Positions 26,389 to 34,856 are shown, counted from the stretch's first letter. The stretch: 64,000 bases of DNA from Polyangiaceae bacterium (GCA_023150915.1 JAKLKA010000027.1:1-64000), one strand, 5' to 3'. Numbers and translations are program-made. The notes: generated by a model not told the origin, from the letters alone.

Positions 26389-26410
26389 TCGTATCACGAG
26401 GCACGGAAAG

Positions 26411-27349
26411 ATGCCGCTGCCTCCGGTGGTGATCGAGCTCAGCACGGCCGACGCAGCCTCGCCGCTTGCGCCGCTGATGATGCGCGCCTGCAGCGACGCC
26501 GTGGTCGACGGCGAGTGCCAGGGCGGCGACAGCAGCGATGCCACCGCGCGAGCGGTGGTGATCGTGGCCTGGGACGACGAACGGCGCCAAGCTCGCATCG
26601 AAATCGGCGTGCGCCGCCAGGGGAAGAGTCAATGGGCGAGCCGCAAGCTGCTGTTCAAGGACAGCGACCCCGAGGCCGAGCGCTGGCGCACGGTGGGCCT
26701 GGTGATCGGCACACTGGTGGGTCAAGCCGAGCGCGATGCGCAGCAAGAAGCGCAACCTCCGGCTGCCGCAGCCAAGCCGGCCAAGATCGCGGCGCGGCCT
26801 ACTCAGCCCCGACCCGAGGGGCCCCCGGCTCCCCGCCCGGCGCGCGTGCCGCCGCGTCTGTGGATTGGCGGCGAGCTCGTGACCGGGCCCGCGCTCGACG
26901 ACGGCACCTGGCGCATCGGCGGCGCGGTCGGCGTGGTCTACGACGTACCCGAATGGCCGATGCTGGGCTCGGCGTCGGTGCGCGCCTTGGCGCGCCCCGC
27001 AGACGATCGTGGCGTCGAAGCACGCTGGCTCGGGGCGGCCCTGGGCCTTGGGGTTCGGCACCACCCCGTCGAGGTGCTCCGGACCGAGGCGCGGGGCGAG
27101 CTGGTCGTCGAGCGCATCGACGCCTCGGTGAACGGCGCCCGGCGCGATAGTGCGGGGCGCACCACCCCGGGCGCACGGCTCACGCTCGGGGCCGGCCCCA
27201 CGCTGGGCGATTGGGGCCTGGTCCTGGTCTCGGCGGAATTCACGGGGATCCCGCAGGGAACAGCGATCTCTCTCGAAGGCCAGTCGATCGGGCGCGCACC
27301 TCCGCTCACATGGTCGCTGGGCGTGGGGGCGCGCCTGCGGCTTTACTGA
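26411..27349 (+). CDS. Putative outer-membrane beta-barrel protein
   Basis: The protein has 312 residues from ATG 26411. An N-terminal alpha/beta region (about 1-110; IVAWDDERRQARIEI) and an Ala/Pro linker precede a C-terminal half rich in alternating amphipathic strands with an aromatic C-terminal residue (RLRLY), as in transmembrane barrels. No signal peptide is evident with this start; a longer start at 26339 would not add one. This is a hypothetical protein without a known family. Confidence 0.55.
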   Translation: MPLPPVVIELSTADAASPLAPLMMRACSDAVVDGECQGGDSSDATARAVVIVAWDDERRQARIEIGVRRQGKSQWASRKLLFKDSDPEAERWRTVGLVIGTLVGQAERDAQQEAQPPAAAAKPAKIAARPTQPRPEGPPAPRPARVPPRLWIGGELVTGPALDDGTWRIGGAVGVVYDVPEWPMLGSASVRALARPADDRGVEARWLGAALGLGVRHHPVEVLRTEARGELVVERIDASVNGARRDSAGRTTPGARLTLGAGPTLGDWGLVLVSAEFTGIPQGTAISLEGQSIGRAPPLTWSLGVGARLRLY

Positions 27350-27394
27350 CGCTGCCTGCCCGCGGGGCGGGCGGGTACGATACCGATACCCCTG

Positions 27395-28033
27395 ATGAGC
27401 CCCGCCCGGCGCACCAAGCCCTGGCTCTACCCGGTGCCAAGCGCGCCGGCCAGCGCGGAAGCGCGCCCGCCTCGCGCGGATGCGGAGCTGATCGAGGCCG
27501 TGGTGTGCGGCGACGGGGCTGTGGCGGGCGAGCTCTACGACCGGCTGCTGGTCACGGTCGAGCAGACCCTCTTTCGCGTGCTCGGCCGCCGCGAGTCCGA
27601 CCACGAAGATCTGGTGCAGTCTTCGTTCGAGCAGATCGTGAAGACCTTGGCCACGCGCCGATTCGCCGGTGCGTGCAGCCTGAAGACGTGGGCGTCGAGC
27701 GTGGCCACCAACGTGGGGTTGAACGCGTTGCGCTCGCGGCGCCGTGAGCGCGGGGTCTTCGACCGCTCCGAGATCGACCTTCCGGCTTCGAGCGCCGCCG
27801 GCGACAATCCCGAGCGCGATGCGTCGTTGCGCCGCGACATCGAGCACGTGCGCGGTGTGCTCGCCAGCATGAGCCCCGCACGTGCCGAGGCGCTGCTGCT
27901 GCACGACGTGCTCGGCCACGATCTGGCCGAGATCGCTGCGTTGACCGGGGTCAGCCTGGCAGCCGCGCAATCCCGCTTGGTGCGCGGGCGACACGAGCTT
28001 CACGAACGCCTGGGGAAGCGAGGTGCGTCGTGA
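27395..28033 (+). CDS. ECF-type RNA polymerase sigma factor
   Basis: This 212-residue protein has sigma-70 region 2 at about 45-110, with the core-binding DHEDLVQSSFEQ and the -10-recognition segment CSLKTWASSVATNVGLN. Region 4 is at about 145-205, with the helix-turn-helix DLAEIAALTGVSLAAAQSRL. There is no region 3, so it is an ECF-like group IV factor. It overlaps the FecR-domain gene (GTGA), the usual arrangement of sigma factor and membrane anti-sigma or regulator. Confidence 0.92.
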   Translation: MSPARRTKPWLYPVPSAPASAEARPPRADAELIEAVVCGDGAVAGELYDRLLVTVEQTLFRVLGRRESDHEDLVQSSFEQIVKTLATRRFAGACSLKTWASSVATNVGLNALRSRRRERGVFDRSEIDLPASSAAGDNPERDASLRRDIEHVRGVLASMSPARAEALLLHDVLGHDLAEIAALTGVSLAAAQSRLVRGRHELHERLGKRGAS

Positions 28034-29193
28034 CGGAACGCCCGTCGACCCCGGGCGTGCTCAGCGATTGGGCGCGGGCGCCGATCCCGGTCGAGCCGGG
28101 CAGCGGTGCGGAAGAGCGTCGCGCCCGCATCGTGAGCCAGATGGCACGCGCCATCCGCGAGACGCAGACCGAGCGCCGGCGGTCAGAGCGGCGCTGGCGT
28201 GCCCTCCTGCTGGCGGGCGCGGCAGCGGCCCTGGTGCTGGTGGTCGGCGGCCTGTGGCGGGGGCTCGGCAATCGCAGCGCAACCGTCGGAGCCCGGGTGC
28301 ACACGGATTCGGCGGGCGTGCTGATCAGCCATGGCGCCGAGTCGCGCACCCCCGCCGCCACCGGCGACGAGCCGCTGATGGCGGGTGACGTGCTCAGCAC
28401 GGTCGCGGACGGCCGCGCCACGCTGCGGCTGGCAAGCGGGGCCGAGGCCCGCGTGGAGCCCAGCTCGCGCGTCACGCTGACCGCGCTCAGCGTCGGCGGC
28501 GAGCAGCTCGATCTCGGCTTGGGTGAAGTCGCGGTGCGCGTGCCCCCGCTGGGTGACCGGGGCACCTTCCGAGTGCGGACGCCGGACACGAGCGTGGTCG
28601 TCCACGGCACCGCGTTCGTGGTGCGCGTCACCGCGCGCGAGGGTGGCACCGAGACGAGTGTGACCGTGAGCGAAGGCAAGGTCTCGGTCGAGCACGCCGG
28701 CGAGACCACGTTCGTCACGGCCGGACAGAGCTGGACCTCGAAGCCGCCGCGCGAGGCAGCACCGCCTGCGCCGCCTGCGCCGGCTGCGCCGCCTGCGCCG
28801 GTCAGCTCGAGCCCCGAGCCCCTGCCCCCGCCCGCGCTCGGCGCCAGCCCGCGCAAGCTGCCCGGCGCAGCGCCCGCCCCGTCGGCGCCCGTGGCCACCG
28901 CGGCCACCGATCCCTCGGTTCTGGCCGAGCAGAATCGTCTGTTTTCGGCGGCGGCCGCGGCGCGCAAGGCCGGCGACGATCGCGCGGCGCTGGGCCACCT
29001 GAACCAGCTGCTCGCGCGCTACCCCCAGAGCCCGCTGGCCCCCGAGGCCCGGGTCGAGCGCTTCCGCACGCTGAAGCGGCTGGGCCAGCATGCCGAGGCA
29101 GCACGCGAGGCTCGGCGCTACCTGCTGGATCATCAGACCGGCGCCGCGCGCGACGAAGCCCGGGGCGTCGCGCTCGAGCCTTCGGGCAAGTGA
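28030..29193 (+). CDS. FecR-domain membrane protein (probable anti-sigma or sigma regulator)
   Basis: The 387-residue protein has a cytoplasmic N-terminus of about 60 residues, one membrane helix (LLLAGAAAALVLVVGGLW, about 58-76), a FecR domain (about 100-240, with GEVAVRVPPLG and VVVHGTAFVV), a Pro/Ala linker, and C-terminal TPR-like repeats (ARKAGDDRAALGHLNQLLARYP). It probably holds the sigma factor encoded just upstream at the membrane and releases it on a periplasmic signal. No TonB receptor is nearby, so it is unlikely to be an iron-dicitrate system. Confidence 0.85.
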   Translation: MTERPSTPGVLSDWARAPIPVEPGSGAEERRARIVSQMARAIRETQTERRRSERRWRALLLAGAAAALVLVVGGLWRGLGNRSATVGARVHTDSAGVLISHGAESRTPAATGDEPLMAGDVLSTVADGRATLRLASGAEARVEPSSRVTLTALSVGGEQLDLGLGEVAVRVPPLGDRGTFRVRTPDTSVVVHGTAFVVRVTAREGGTETSVTVSEGKVSVEHAGETTFVTAGQSWTSKPPREAAPPAPPAPAAPPAPVSSSPEPLPPPALGASPRKLPGAAPAPSAPVATAATDPSVLAEQNRLFSAAAAARKAGDDRAALGHLNQLLARYPQSPLAPEARVERFRTLKRLGQHAEAAREARRYLLDHQTGAARDEARGVALEPSGK

Positions 29194-29202
29194 CCGCCCT
29201 CG

Positions 29203-29757
29203 TCACTGGCAGCGATGCTCGTCCGGGGTGCAGGTCTTGCCCGACTCGCAATGGCCGGTGACCAGGCATTCGACGCACTCTCGACCGTCGCAGTGCGTCT
29301 TGCTGCCCGAGGTGCAATCGGCGTCGGTGGCGCACTCGGCGCACCGGCCCAGCACGCACCGCGGCTTCTCGCCGCTGGTGCAGTCCCCCTGCCCGCGACA
29401 CTCGACGCAGGTGCTGGTGGGCAGGTCGCAGTGCTTCCCGTCGGGCGTGCAGTCGGCTTCGCCGGTGCACGCTTCTCGGCACTCGCCGGCGGGGTCGCAG
29501 GCCTTGCCGGATTCGCAGTGGCCTGCCACCAGGCAGTGCACGCAGCGCGCGAGGGTGGGGCTGCAATATTCGGTGTCGCCCGAGCACTGACTGGACGCGG
29601 TGCACCCGGCAGCGCCCGCGCCGCCGGCGCCGCTTCCCCCGGTTCCGGCCGCGCCGCCGGTGGCGCTCGCGTCGCCCCCGGCCCCCGGCAAGAGGGCAAG
29701 CTCTTGGTCGGCGCCGCAGGCCGGCAGCAGCAGCGAAAGCGCGAGCCAGCGAAACAC
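29203..29757 (-). CDS. Cys-rich repeat lipoprotein
   Basis: The protein has about 184 residues. GTG 29757 is preferred because it gives a compact lipoprotein signal (LSLLLPACGAD). After a Gly-rich linker come tandem units of about 24 residues built on C-x(5)-C-x(6)-C-x(5-6)-C (for example CVHCLVAGHCESGKACDPAG). Similar arrays occur in many myxobacterial surface proteins and are presumably disulfide-bonded. It is divergent from the related gene at 29862, and both promoters must lie in the 104 bp between them. Confidence 0.7.
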   Translation of the reverse strand: MFRWLALSLLLPACGADQELALLPGAGGDASATGGAAGTGGSGAGGAGAAGCTASSQCSGDTEYCSPTLARCVHCLVAGHCESGKACDPAGECREACTGEADCTPDGKHCDLPTSTCVECRGQGDCTSGEKPRCVLGRCAECATDADCTSGSKTHCDGRECVECLVTGHCESGKTCTPDEHRCQ

Positions 29758-29861
29758 CCACGAAAGATAGCAGATCCGAACGGTGCCGGCCCGTGCCTGC
29801 TGGCCCCGCGCTGCGGTTACTGACCTGGAAAGAGCGCTTAGCTCGCTCCCGAGGAGTCCCC

Positions 29862-30608
29862 ATGCCTTCACCCCCATCTTGGCTCTCGACACGTACCGCC
29901 GGCGCCGCGCTGCTCGCCTTCGCCTTTGCCTTCGCCTGCGGCAGCAACGACGACGCAGGGCTCGGGGGTCTGGGGAACCAGGCCGAGTGCAAGGTGAACA
30001 CCGACTGCGGCGGCAAAGAGCCGTATTGCCAAGACGGGCGCTGCGTCGAGTGTTCGAGCAACACGGACTGCACCGACGCGAACACGGTGTGCGACGGCGT
30101 CACCGGCAGCTGCAAGCGCACCTGCACGGCGACCGCCGAGTGCGGTGGCGAGAGCCCGATCTGCTCCGAGAGCCGCGGGGTGTGCGTGCGCTGCCGCGAC
30201 AACGCGGACTGCGGCGGCGACAACCCCCTGTGCAACACGACCATCGATCGGTGCGTCGAGTGCAAGAGCCACGACGACTGCGGTGCCGCCAAACCGGTCT
30301 GCGACCTGCTTCACGGCGAGTGCCGGCAGTGCGTGACCAACTCGGACTGCCCCGCTGCGACCCCCACCTGCAGCGATCACGAGTGCATCTCGACCGACTG
30401 CAGCTCGAACGAGCAATGCGGCGGCGAGCGCCCTTACTGCAACCTGGATGCGAAGGCCTGCGTCGAGTGCCTGGAAGATGCCAACTGCAAGGGCGGTGGC
30501 GACCCGGCGTGCGATCCGCAGACCAAGCGCTGCGTCGAGTGCACCTCGAACGCGCACTGCGACGAGGGCAAGACTTGCGACCTGAAAGAGATGAAGTGTA
30601 AGGGCTGA
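29862..30608 (+). CDS. Cys-rich repeat lipoprotein
   Basis: The protein has 248 residues and a GAGGAG ribosome-binding site. A signal peptide with lipobox FAFACGS is followed by at least eight Cys-rich units of about 24 residues (CKVNTDCGGKEPYCQDGRCV, CSSNTDC..., and so on), each with a [NDS]-x-D-C core. It is a longer version of the divergent neighbour's product, so the pair probably arose by inverted duplication. The surface role is unknown; ligand binding or structural spacer functions are possible. Confidence 0.78.
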   Translation: MPSPPSWLSTRTAGAALLAFAFAFACGSNDDAGLGGLGNQAECKVNTDCGGKEPYCQDGRCVECSSNTDCTDANTVCDGVTGSCKRTCTATAECGGESPICSESRGVCVRCRDNADCGGDNPLCNTTIDRCVECKSHDDCGAAKPVCDLLHGECRQCVTNSDCPAATPTCSDHECISTDCSSNEQCGGERPYCNLDAKACVECLEDANCKGGGDPACDPQTKRCVECTSNAHCDEGKTCDLKEMKCKG

Positions 30609-30617
30609 CCGCCCGGC

Positions 30618-31193
30618 TCAGCCCCCGGCGGCGTCCGCGCTCGAGTCCGATGCGGCGTCGCCGCCGCCCCCGCAGGGCGTGGGCACCACGTTGTCGGGCT
30701 TCGGCACCTGGCTGGGCAGCTGGCCCCAGTCGTAGCAAGTGTTGAGGATCGGGGCGTACACCCCGCACATCCCGGTGGAGGGGCAGCAGCCCTTCAGCTT
30801 GTAACCGGCCACGGTGTAGTCCGGGCAGTTGGGGTCGGTAGCGTCGGGCGGCACCTGCACGTCCAGGCCGCCCTCGAGCAGCTTGCTCACCTCTTCTTGT
30901 GACACGCAGCCGTAGCCCAGCGCGCTGCCGTCGTACCCGCACTCGCCCGTCTTCAGGCAGCAGCCGTTGATGTAGCTGCCGATGCCCGGACACTCCGAGT
31001 CGACGCACTTGTTGGTGTCCGGCTTCACGTCGGGCTTGGGCTCGCTGACCACGTCGCTGGCGGCGTCGGCCCCGCCGCTGCCGCCCGTGGCGGTGGTCTT
31101 GCCGTCCTCTTCGCTCTCGCCGCCGCAAGCCGGTGAGAGCCATGCCCCCAGTGTCACGCCCAAGATCGCGAGAGTCGCTCGGTGTCTGGTCAT
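30618..31193 (-). CDS. Cys-containing lipoprotein of unknown function
   Basis: This 191-residue protein starts at ATG 31193, giving the signal MTRHRATLAILGVTLGAW and lipobox SPACGG. Paired Cys motifs (INGCCLKTGECGY and LKGCCPSTGMCGV) repeat with the same C-C-x(5)-C spacing, suggesting two copies of a small disulfide-bonded domain. The C-terminus is Gly/Ala/Ser/Asp-rich. It converges with the Cys-rich lipoprotein gene, with a 9-bp gap. Confidence 0.72.
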   Translation of the reverse strand: MTRHRATLAILGVTLGAWLSPACGGESEEDGKTTATGGSGGADAASDVVSEPKPDVKPDTNKCVDSECPGIGSYINGCCLKTGECGYDGSALGYGCVSQEEVSKLLEGGLDVQVPPDATDPNCPDYTVAGYKLKGCCPSTGMCGVYAPILNTCYDWGQLPSQVPKPDNVVPTPCGGGGDAASDSSADAAGG

Positions 31194-31261
31194 GCTGCGC
31201 TGCCTCGGCGGGCAGCCTAACACGCCGAGCGGGCGACGGTCAGGCGCCCGTCAGCCGCCCG

Positions 31262-31855
31262 TCAGCCGCCCGTTTGACCCGCGAGCTTTCCCAAGATGCC
31301 CCGCGAGACGCCCTTCAGCGTCTCGAACACGCCCATGCCCGTGCGGGCGCAGGCCTCGAAGTCCGGAACGCCGGTGGGGTTCAGCAGGCGCCGCAGCTCG
31401 TCGAGCTCGACCGCGTTGGGCAGGTCCCGCTTGTTGTATTGCACGATGTACGGAACCGTGTCGGTGCGCAGGCCGTACTCGGCCAGGTTGTGGTGCAGGT
31501 TGTCCAGGCTTTCCTGGTTGGCCTCGAGGCGCTCGGCCTGGGAATCGGCGACGAAGATCACGCCGTCCGAGCCCTTCAAGATCAGCTTGCGGCTGGCGTC
31601 GTAGAAGACCTGGCCCGGGACGGTATAGAGGTGAAAGCGCACCTTGAAGCCGCGCACCGTGCCCAGATCGATGGGCATGAAGTCGAAGAACAACGTGCGC
31701 TCGGTCTCGGTGGCGAGCGAGATCATCTTGCCCTTGTTGGCAGGGTTGGTCTTCTCGAACACGTACTGCAGGTTGGCCGTCTTCCCGCAGAGACCGGGGC
31801 CGTAATACACGACCTTGCAGTTGATCTCTTTGGTCATGTGGTTGATGAAGCTCAC
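31262..31855 (-). CDS. mglA: MglA-like small Ras-family GTPase
   Basis: The 197-residue protein closely resembles Myxococcus MglA. It begins MSFIN with VVYYGPGLCGKTANLQY (P-loop GxxxxGKT), and has FHLYTVPGQVFYDASR (switch II), GVIFVADSQ, and YNKRDLPN (NKxD). MglA sets the leading pole and drives gliding and type IV pilus motility, with MglB (a roadblock protein) as its GAP. Here no roadblock gene is adjacent. Instead the gene is last in a six-gene cassette and overlaps a TerB-like gene by ATGA, which suggests a specialised, non-motility role or a different regulator. Confidence 0.93.
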   Translation of the reverse strand: MSFINHMTKEINCKVVYYGPGLCGKTANLQYVFEKTNPANKGKMISLATETERTLFFDFMPIDLGTVRGFKVRFHLYTVPGQVFYDASRKLILKGSDGVIFVADSQAERLEANQESLDNLHHNLAEYGLRTDTVPYIVQYNKRDLPNAVELDELRRLLNPTGVPDFEACARTGMGVFETLKGVSRGILGKLAGQTGG

Positions 31856-32421
31856 GACGCGCCTCCCAGCTCTGCGCGAACGCGCTGCACCACGCCGCCG
31901 ACCACGCGATCGATCTCGTCGGGCGCGAACCCGAAGTGCCCCCCGAGCTCGGTCAACGCCGCGTTCTCGGGCGGGGCCAGCACACCGTCGGCCAGCGCCA
32001 CCACCGCTGCAAACCCCAGCGCCTCGTGCTGCCGCGTGGGCTCGGCGAAGTCCTCGGCCGCGCGCCTGAGCCGTTCGCGGCGCCCGAGCATCTCGACGGC
32101 GTCGTCCAGATCCTTGAAGTGCAGCTCGAGCGCGTCATGACTGACCGCCGCCCCGGTGAGCCGCTCGAGCAGGTCGGCCAGCGTGTGTCGCTCTTCCGAC
32201 GCAAGGCCGTCGGCCGACGCCACCAGATAGGCGAGCTCGAGAATCGACACGAAGTAGGTGCTGCTCTCGGCGTCGGCGCTCTTCAGCGTTGCCTCGGCGC
32301 CCTGCGCGAGCAGCGCCCGGGTGGGCAACGCCCCCGCCGAGGCGTGCTCGACCGCCGCTTGAACCGCCGCGCGCACGCGGTCGGCGCCGAACTGACTCAA
32401 GTCCACTGTCGGTAGGCTCAT
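31852..32421 (-). CDS. TerB-like helical protein partnered with MglA GTPase
   Basis: The 189-residue protein starts at ATG 32421 (MSLPTVDLSQFG). It is wholly helical, with LELAYLVASADGLASEERHTL (an acidic TerB-like turn) and a second ALGFAAVVALADGVLAPPENAAL. Two such turns 90 residues apart suggest two TerB-like halves. It overlaps the GTPase gene (ATGA), so it may bind it as effector or regulator. It lies 32 bp after the ATPase gene. Confidence 0.65.
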   Translation of the reverse strand: MSLPTVDLSQFGADRVRAAVQAAVEHASAGALPTRALLAQGAEATLKSADAESSTYFVSILELAYLVASADGLASEERHTLADLLERLTGAAVSHDALELHFKDLDDAVEMLGRRERLRRAAEDFAEPTRQHEALGFAAVVALADGVLAPPENAALTELGGHFGFAPDEIDRVVGGVVQRVRAELGGAS

Positions 32422-32453
32422 CCCGCCCTTGATGCCATGGCTACCCGGGGGCA

Positions 32454-33020
32454 TCAACGGAGGGCCGGCGCGCCGCGACATTGTCGCTCGACCTGGTCAT
32501 ACAGCTCGAACAGGACCTCGCGCAGGTTCCCGGAGTGGCGCCCGAGCAGGACCCCGAGCTCGGCGGGGCTGGGGGCCGAAAACCCACGCCCGGCACCCAG
32601 CCGCTGAACCACCGCCGCGGCCAGCTCCGCGGTCACGGCCCGCTCGCACAGGGTGGGCAGCCCCACGTCACGATGAGCGGTGACCACCAGCGCGCTGGGC
32701 CAGCGGCGCAGGCGCCAGCGGTCCCAGACCGACAGCTCTTGGTATTCGTCCACCAGCCACAGATCCACCTTCGCCTCGGGCCCGAGCCCGCGAGAGCCAC
32801 GTACGCGCTTCACCCTCCACCCCGCGCGGGTCGCGTGGCGTTCGAGCTCGATCAAGAGCGTGCTCTTGCCGCTGCCGTGGGGCCCGATGATCTGGTGCCG
32901 CGCGCCCGGCTCGAGCGCACGCCCTGCCAAGGCGCCCAGGTCGTCGCCGACCCAGCCCAGCGCCCCCGGCGCGAAGCGCGCCGCACAGAACGGGTTGTGT
33001 TCCGCTCCGCCGAAGCTCAT
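32454..33020 (-). CDS. P-loop ATPase of the MglA cassette
   Basis: This 188-residue protein is a small single-domain NTPase: Walker A GPHGSGKSTLL near residue 45, Walker B VDLWLVDEYQEL near residue 87, and a sensor-like segment ALVVTAHRD near 110. The C-terminus reads GNLREVLFELYDQVE. The compact AAA/STAND-like core has no recognised fused domain. ATG 33020 overlaps the upstream gene's stop. A related small ATPase in other bacteria (planctomycetes among them, from memory) sits beside membrane proteins. Confidence 0.7.
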   Translation of the reverse strand: MSFGGAEHNPFCAARFAPGALGWVGDDLGALAGRALEPGARHQIIGPHGSGKSTLLIELERHATRAGWRVKRVRGSRGLGPEAKVDLWLVDEYQELSVWDRWRLRRWPSALVVTAHRDVGLPTLCERAVTAELAAAVVQRLGAGRGFSAPSPAELGVLLGRHSGNLREVLFELYDQVERQCRGAPALR

Positions 33021-33373
33021 GCGGGCCACCGGACCACGACCTCGCTGTCGAAGAGCTCGTCGTTCCCGAGCAGCACGTAACGCCGCACCCGCACCCACCA
33101 GCGGATCTTCAAGAGCGTGCCGGCAAACGTCACCGGCAAGAGGGGCAGCGTGACGTCGAGCGGGTACGTGCCCCGGGCGCCCTCTTCGCCTTCGCTCAAG
33201 ACGCGGTGGAACACCACTCCGATGTCGGTGTCGCCTTTGCCCTCGGTTTGCCACAGCACAGAGAGCTCGACCTTGCGGCCTTCGTCTCCGGGCATGGGGT
33301 CCAGGATCACGCGGCCGCGAAGCCGCCCGCCGGGCTCGATCACCTCGCGCTCGAGCTCGATGCGCGCGGTCAT
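33017..33373 (-). CDS. Small beta-sandwich protein (arrestin-like)
   Basis: The 118-residue protein starts at ATG 33373 (MTARIELEREVIEPGGRLRG). The opening, with [ILV]-x-P-G-x-x-[ILV]-x-G-x-[IV], then alternating strands ending RYVLLGNDELFDSEVVV, fits the arrestin/Vps26-like or SpoOM-like beta-sandwich pattern. No signal peptide. It overlaps both neighbours by 4 bp, so it is part of one coupled operon. Confidence 0.55.
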   Translation of the reverse strand: MTARIELEREVIEPGGRLRGRVILDPMPGDEGRKVELSVLWQTEGKGDTDIGVVFHRVLSEGEEGARGTYPLDVTLPLLPVTFAGTLLKIRWWVRVRRYVLLGNDELFDSEVVVRWPA

Positions 33374-34404
33374 GGGCCGGGCCTCGGCAGCGCGCGAAAC
33401 GCGAACCCCTCGTCGTAGTCCGGCCAGCCGGCGATCTGGGCGTGCACGCGCACGCTCCACAGCACCTGGTTGTGGCCGGCCTGGAACGAAGGCGGCGCCT
33501 CGGCCGGCAGCAGCAACGACAGGTCGTGGGTCCAGTGCTCGCCCAGTCGAACAGGCGTCCCGGCGTCGTCGTACAGCTGCTGCTCGAACACCACGTGGGT
33601 CTCGGTGCGGGTGTCCGTGCCCACGGTGTATTGCACGCTCTCTTCGCAGCGCACGGCCACGCGATAGTGCGTGACGCGCGCGGGCCCGCCCTGGTCCACG
33701 TGGATTCGCAGCTCGTCACCCAGGTACGCCGGCTCGGCCGACACCTCGACCCGCGGCAGCCGCCGTCGACCCAGGATCTTGCGCACCGTGGCCACCATGA
33801 TGTACGCCCCCACCCCGCAGAACAGCAGCGAGAAGAGCGCGGCGAACATGCTGCGCACCGCCAGCATGGCGAAGAAGAACGGCCACACGAAGCCGTTCCA
33901 GAGCAGCGCGAAGAAGATCTCGCCGAAGCCGCTGGACGCCCCGTGTAGCGCAATGGCGTGCGCCAGCACGCCCCCGGGCTGCGCCTCGAGCTTGGGCAAC
34001 GGCGCGGTCGCCAGCGCCGCTCCGTACACCTCACGCGCGCTCCGGGCGCTACCCGCCGCGACGCGATACCCGTCCGACGCCGCGGCCGCCCGCGCACCGG
34101 CCCCCACCGGCACGATCGACTCCCCTTCGGCCACCGCTTCCGCCACCGCCCCGCCAGCCGCAGAGCGCCGTGCAGCGGCCAACGCCTCGGGCGAACCCCG
34201 GTCGCGCAGCGCGCTCCAGATCATGCCCGCCCCGGCGGCGAAGAACACGCCGCCGAACGGCAGCGCGATGGCTGCGGCCCACTGGCCCGCGAGCACACTG
34301 GTCAGCCCCAGGAACATCGCGAAAAGCCCCATGCCGGTGAAGGGCATCGCGAAGGCGATCATGAAGACCGTGCCCAGCGGGCCGGTGCGCTTGGGCGCGC
34401 TCAT
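33370..34404 (-). CDS. Membrane protein with C-terminal beta-sandwich domain
   Basis: This 344-residue protein starts at ATG 34404, overlapping the lipoprotein stop. Hydrophobic segments at about 14-60 (two helices) and about 168-212 (two helices) are separated by an Ala-rich cytoplasmic or linker stretch. The C-terminal 130 residues are beta-rich (VEVSAEPAYLGDELRIHVDQ), again like an arrestin-type sandwich, so it shares that fold with the next gene's product. No enzymatic motif is seen. It probably anchors the ATPase/GTPase proteins at the membrane. Confidence 0.6.
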   Translation of the reverse strand: MSAPKRTGPLGTVFMIAFAMPFTGMGLFAMFLGLTSVLAGQWAAAIALPFGGVFFAAGAGMIWSALRDRGSPEALAAARRSAAGGAVAEAVAEGESIVPVGAGARAAAASDGYRVAAGSARSAREVYGAALATAPLPKLEAQPGGVLAHAIALHGASSGFGEIFFALLWNGFVWPFFFAMLAVRSMFAALFSLLFCGVGAYIMVATVRKILGRRRLPRVEVSAEPAYLGDELRIHVDQGGPARVTHYRVAVRCEESVQYTVGTDTRTETHVVFEQQLYDDAGTPVRLGEHWTHDLSLLLPAEAPPSFQAGHNQVLWSVRVHAQIAGWPDYDEGFAFRALPRPGP

Positions 34405-34814
34405 GGGTCGGGGCAACCGTCGGTGTCTTGTCTGCCGTTGTAGGTCTCGGGATCGTTCGGGCACTTGTCCTGGGTGTCCAAGATCCGATCCTTGTCGTTG
34501 TCGGGGTCGGGGCAACCGTCGGCGTCCTCGAAGCCGTCCTGGTCCTCGGGGTCGTCCGGGCACTTGTCACGGCTGTCGTCGAGACCATCGCCGTCGCGAT
34601 CCGGCGCGGCGCGGTCACCGTCTGCGTCGCCCAGAGCCCCGTCGCCGGCCACCATCACCGCGCCGGGCTCCACCGGCGCGCTGGGCGCGCCCGCGCCAGC
34701 GCTGGCACCGGCCTCGGGAGGGGACGGCGGCGCCGCGGACGGGGGTGGCGCGGAAGCACCGCCGCAGGCCGCGAGACACAAGAGCACGAGCACCGATCCA
34801 CGACGCATGACCAT
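34401..34814 (-). CDS. Lipoprotein with thrombospondin type 3 (Ca-binding) repeats
   Basis: The protein has about 137 residues (alternative start ATG 34808). After a lipobox (LAACGG) and Pro/Ala linker come Asp-rich repeats: DRDGDGLDDSRDKCPDDPED, then DADGCPDPDNDKDRI, then DTQDKCPND and DTDGCPDP. TSP3 repeats bind calcium and are normally followed by an OmpA domain in Gram-negative bacteria. Here the protein simply ends after the repeats, so it lacks a peptidoglycan-binding partner domain. It is the first gene of the six-gene cassette. Confidence 0.8.
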   Translation of the reverse strand: MVMRRGSVLVLLCLAACGGASAPPPSAAPPSPPEAGASAGAGAPSAPVEPGAVMVAGDGALGDADGDRAAPDRDGDGLDDSRDKCPDDPEDQDGFEDADGCPDPDNDKDRILDTQDKCPNDPETYNGRQDTDGCPDP

Positions 34815-34856
34815 GGCTTACCGGAGGAGCGGGACGCCGTGAAGCGGGCTCTGCCC

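Noticed and set aside
28750-28800. CCTGCGCCG-type repeats suggesting a regulatory array
   Set aside because: They lie in frame in the Pro/Ala linker of the FecR-domain protein and are explained by its low-complexity sequence.
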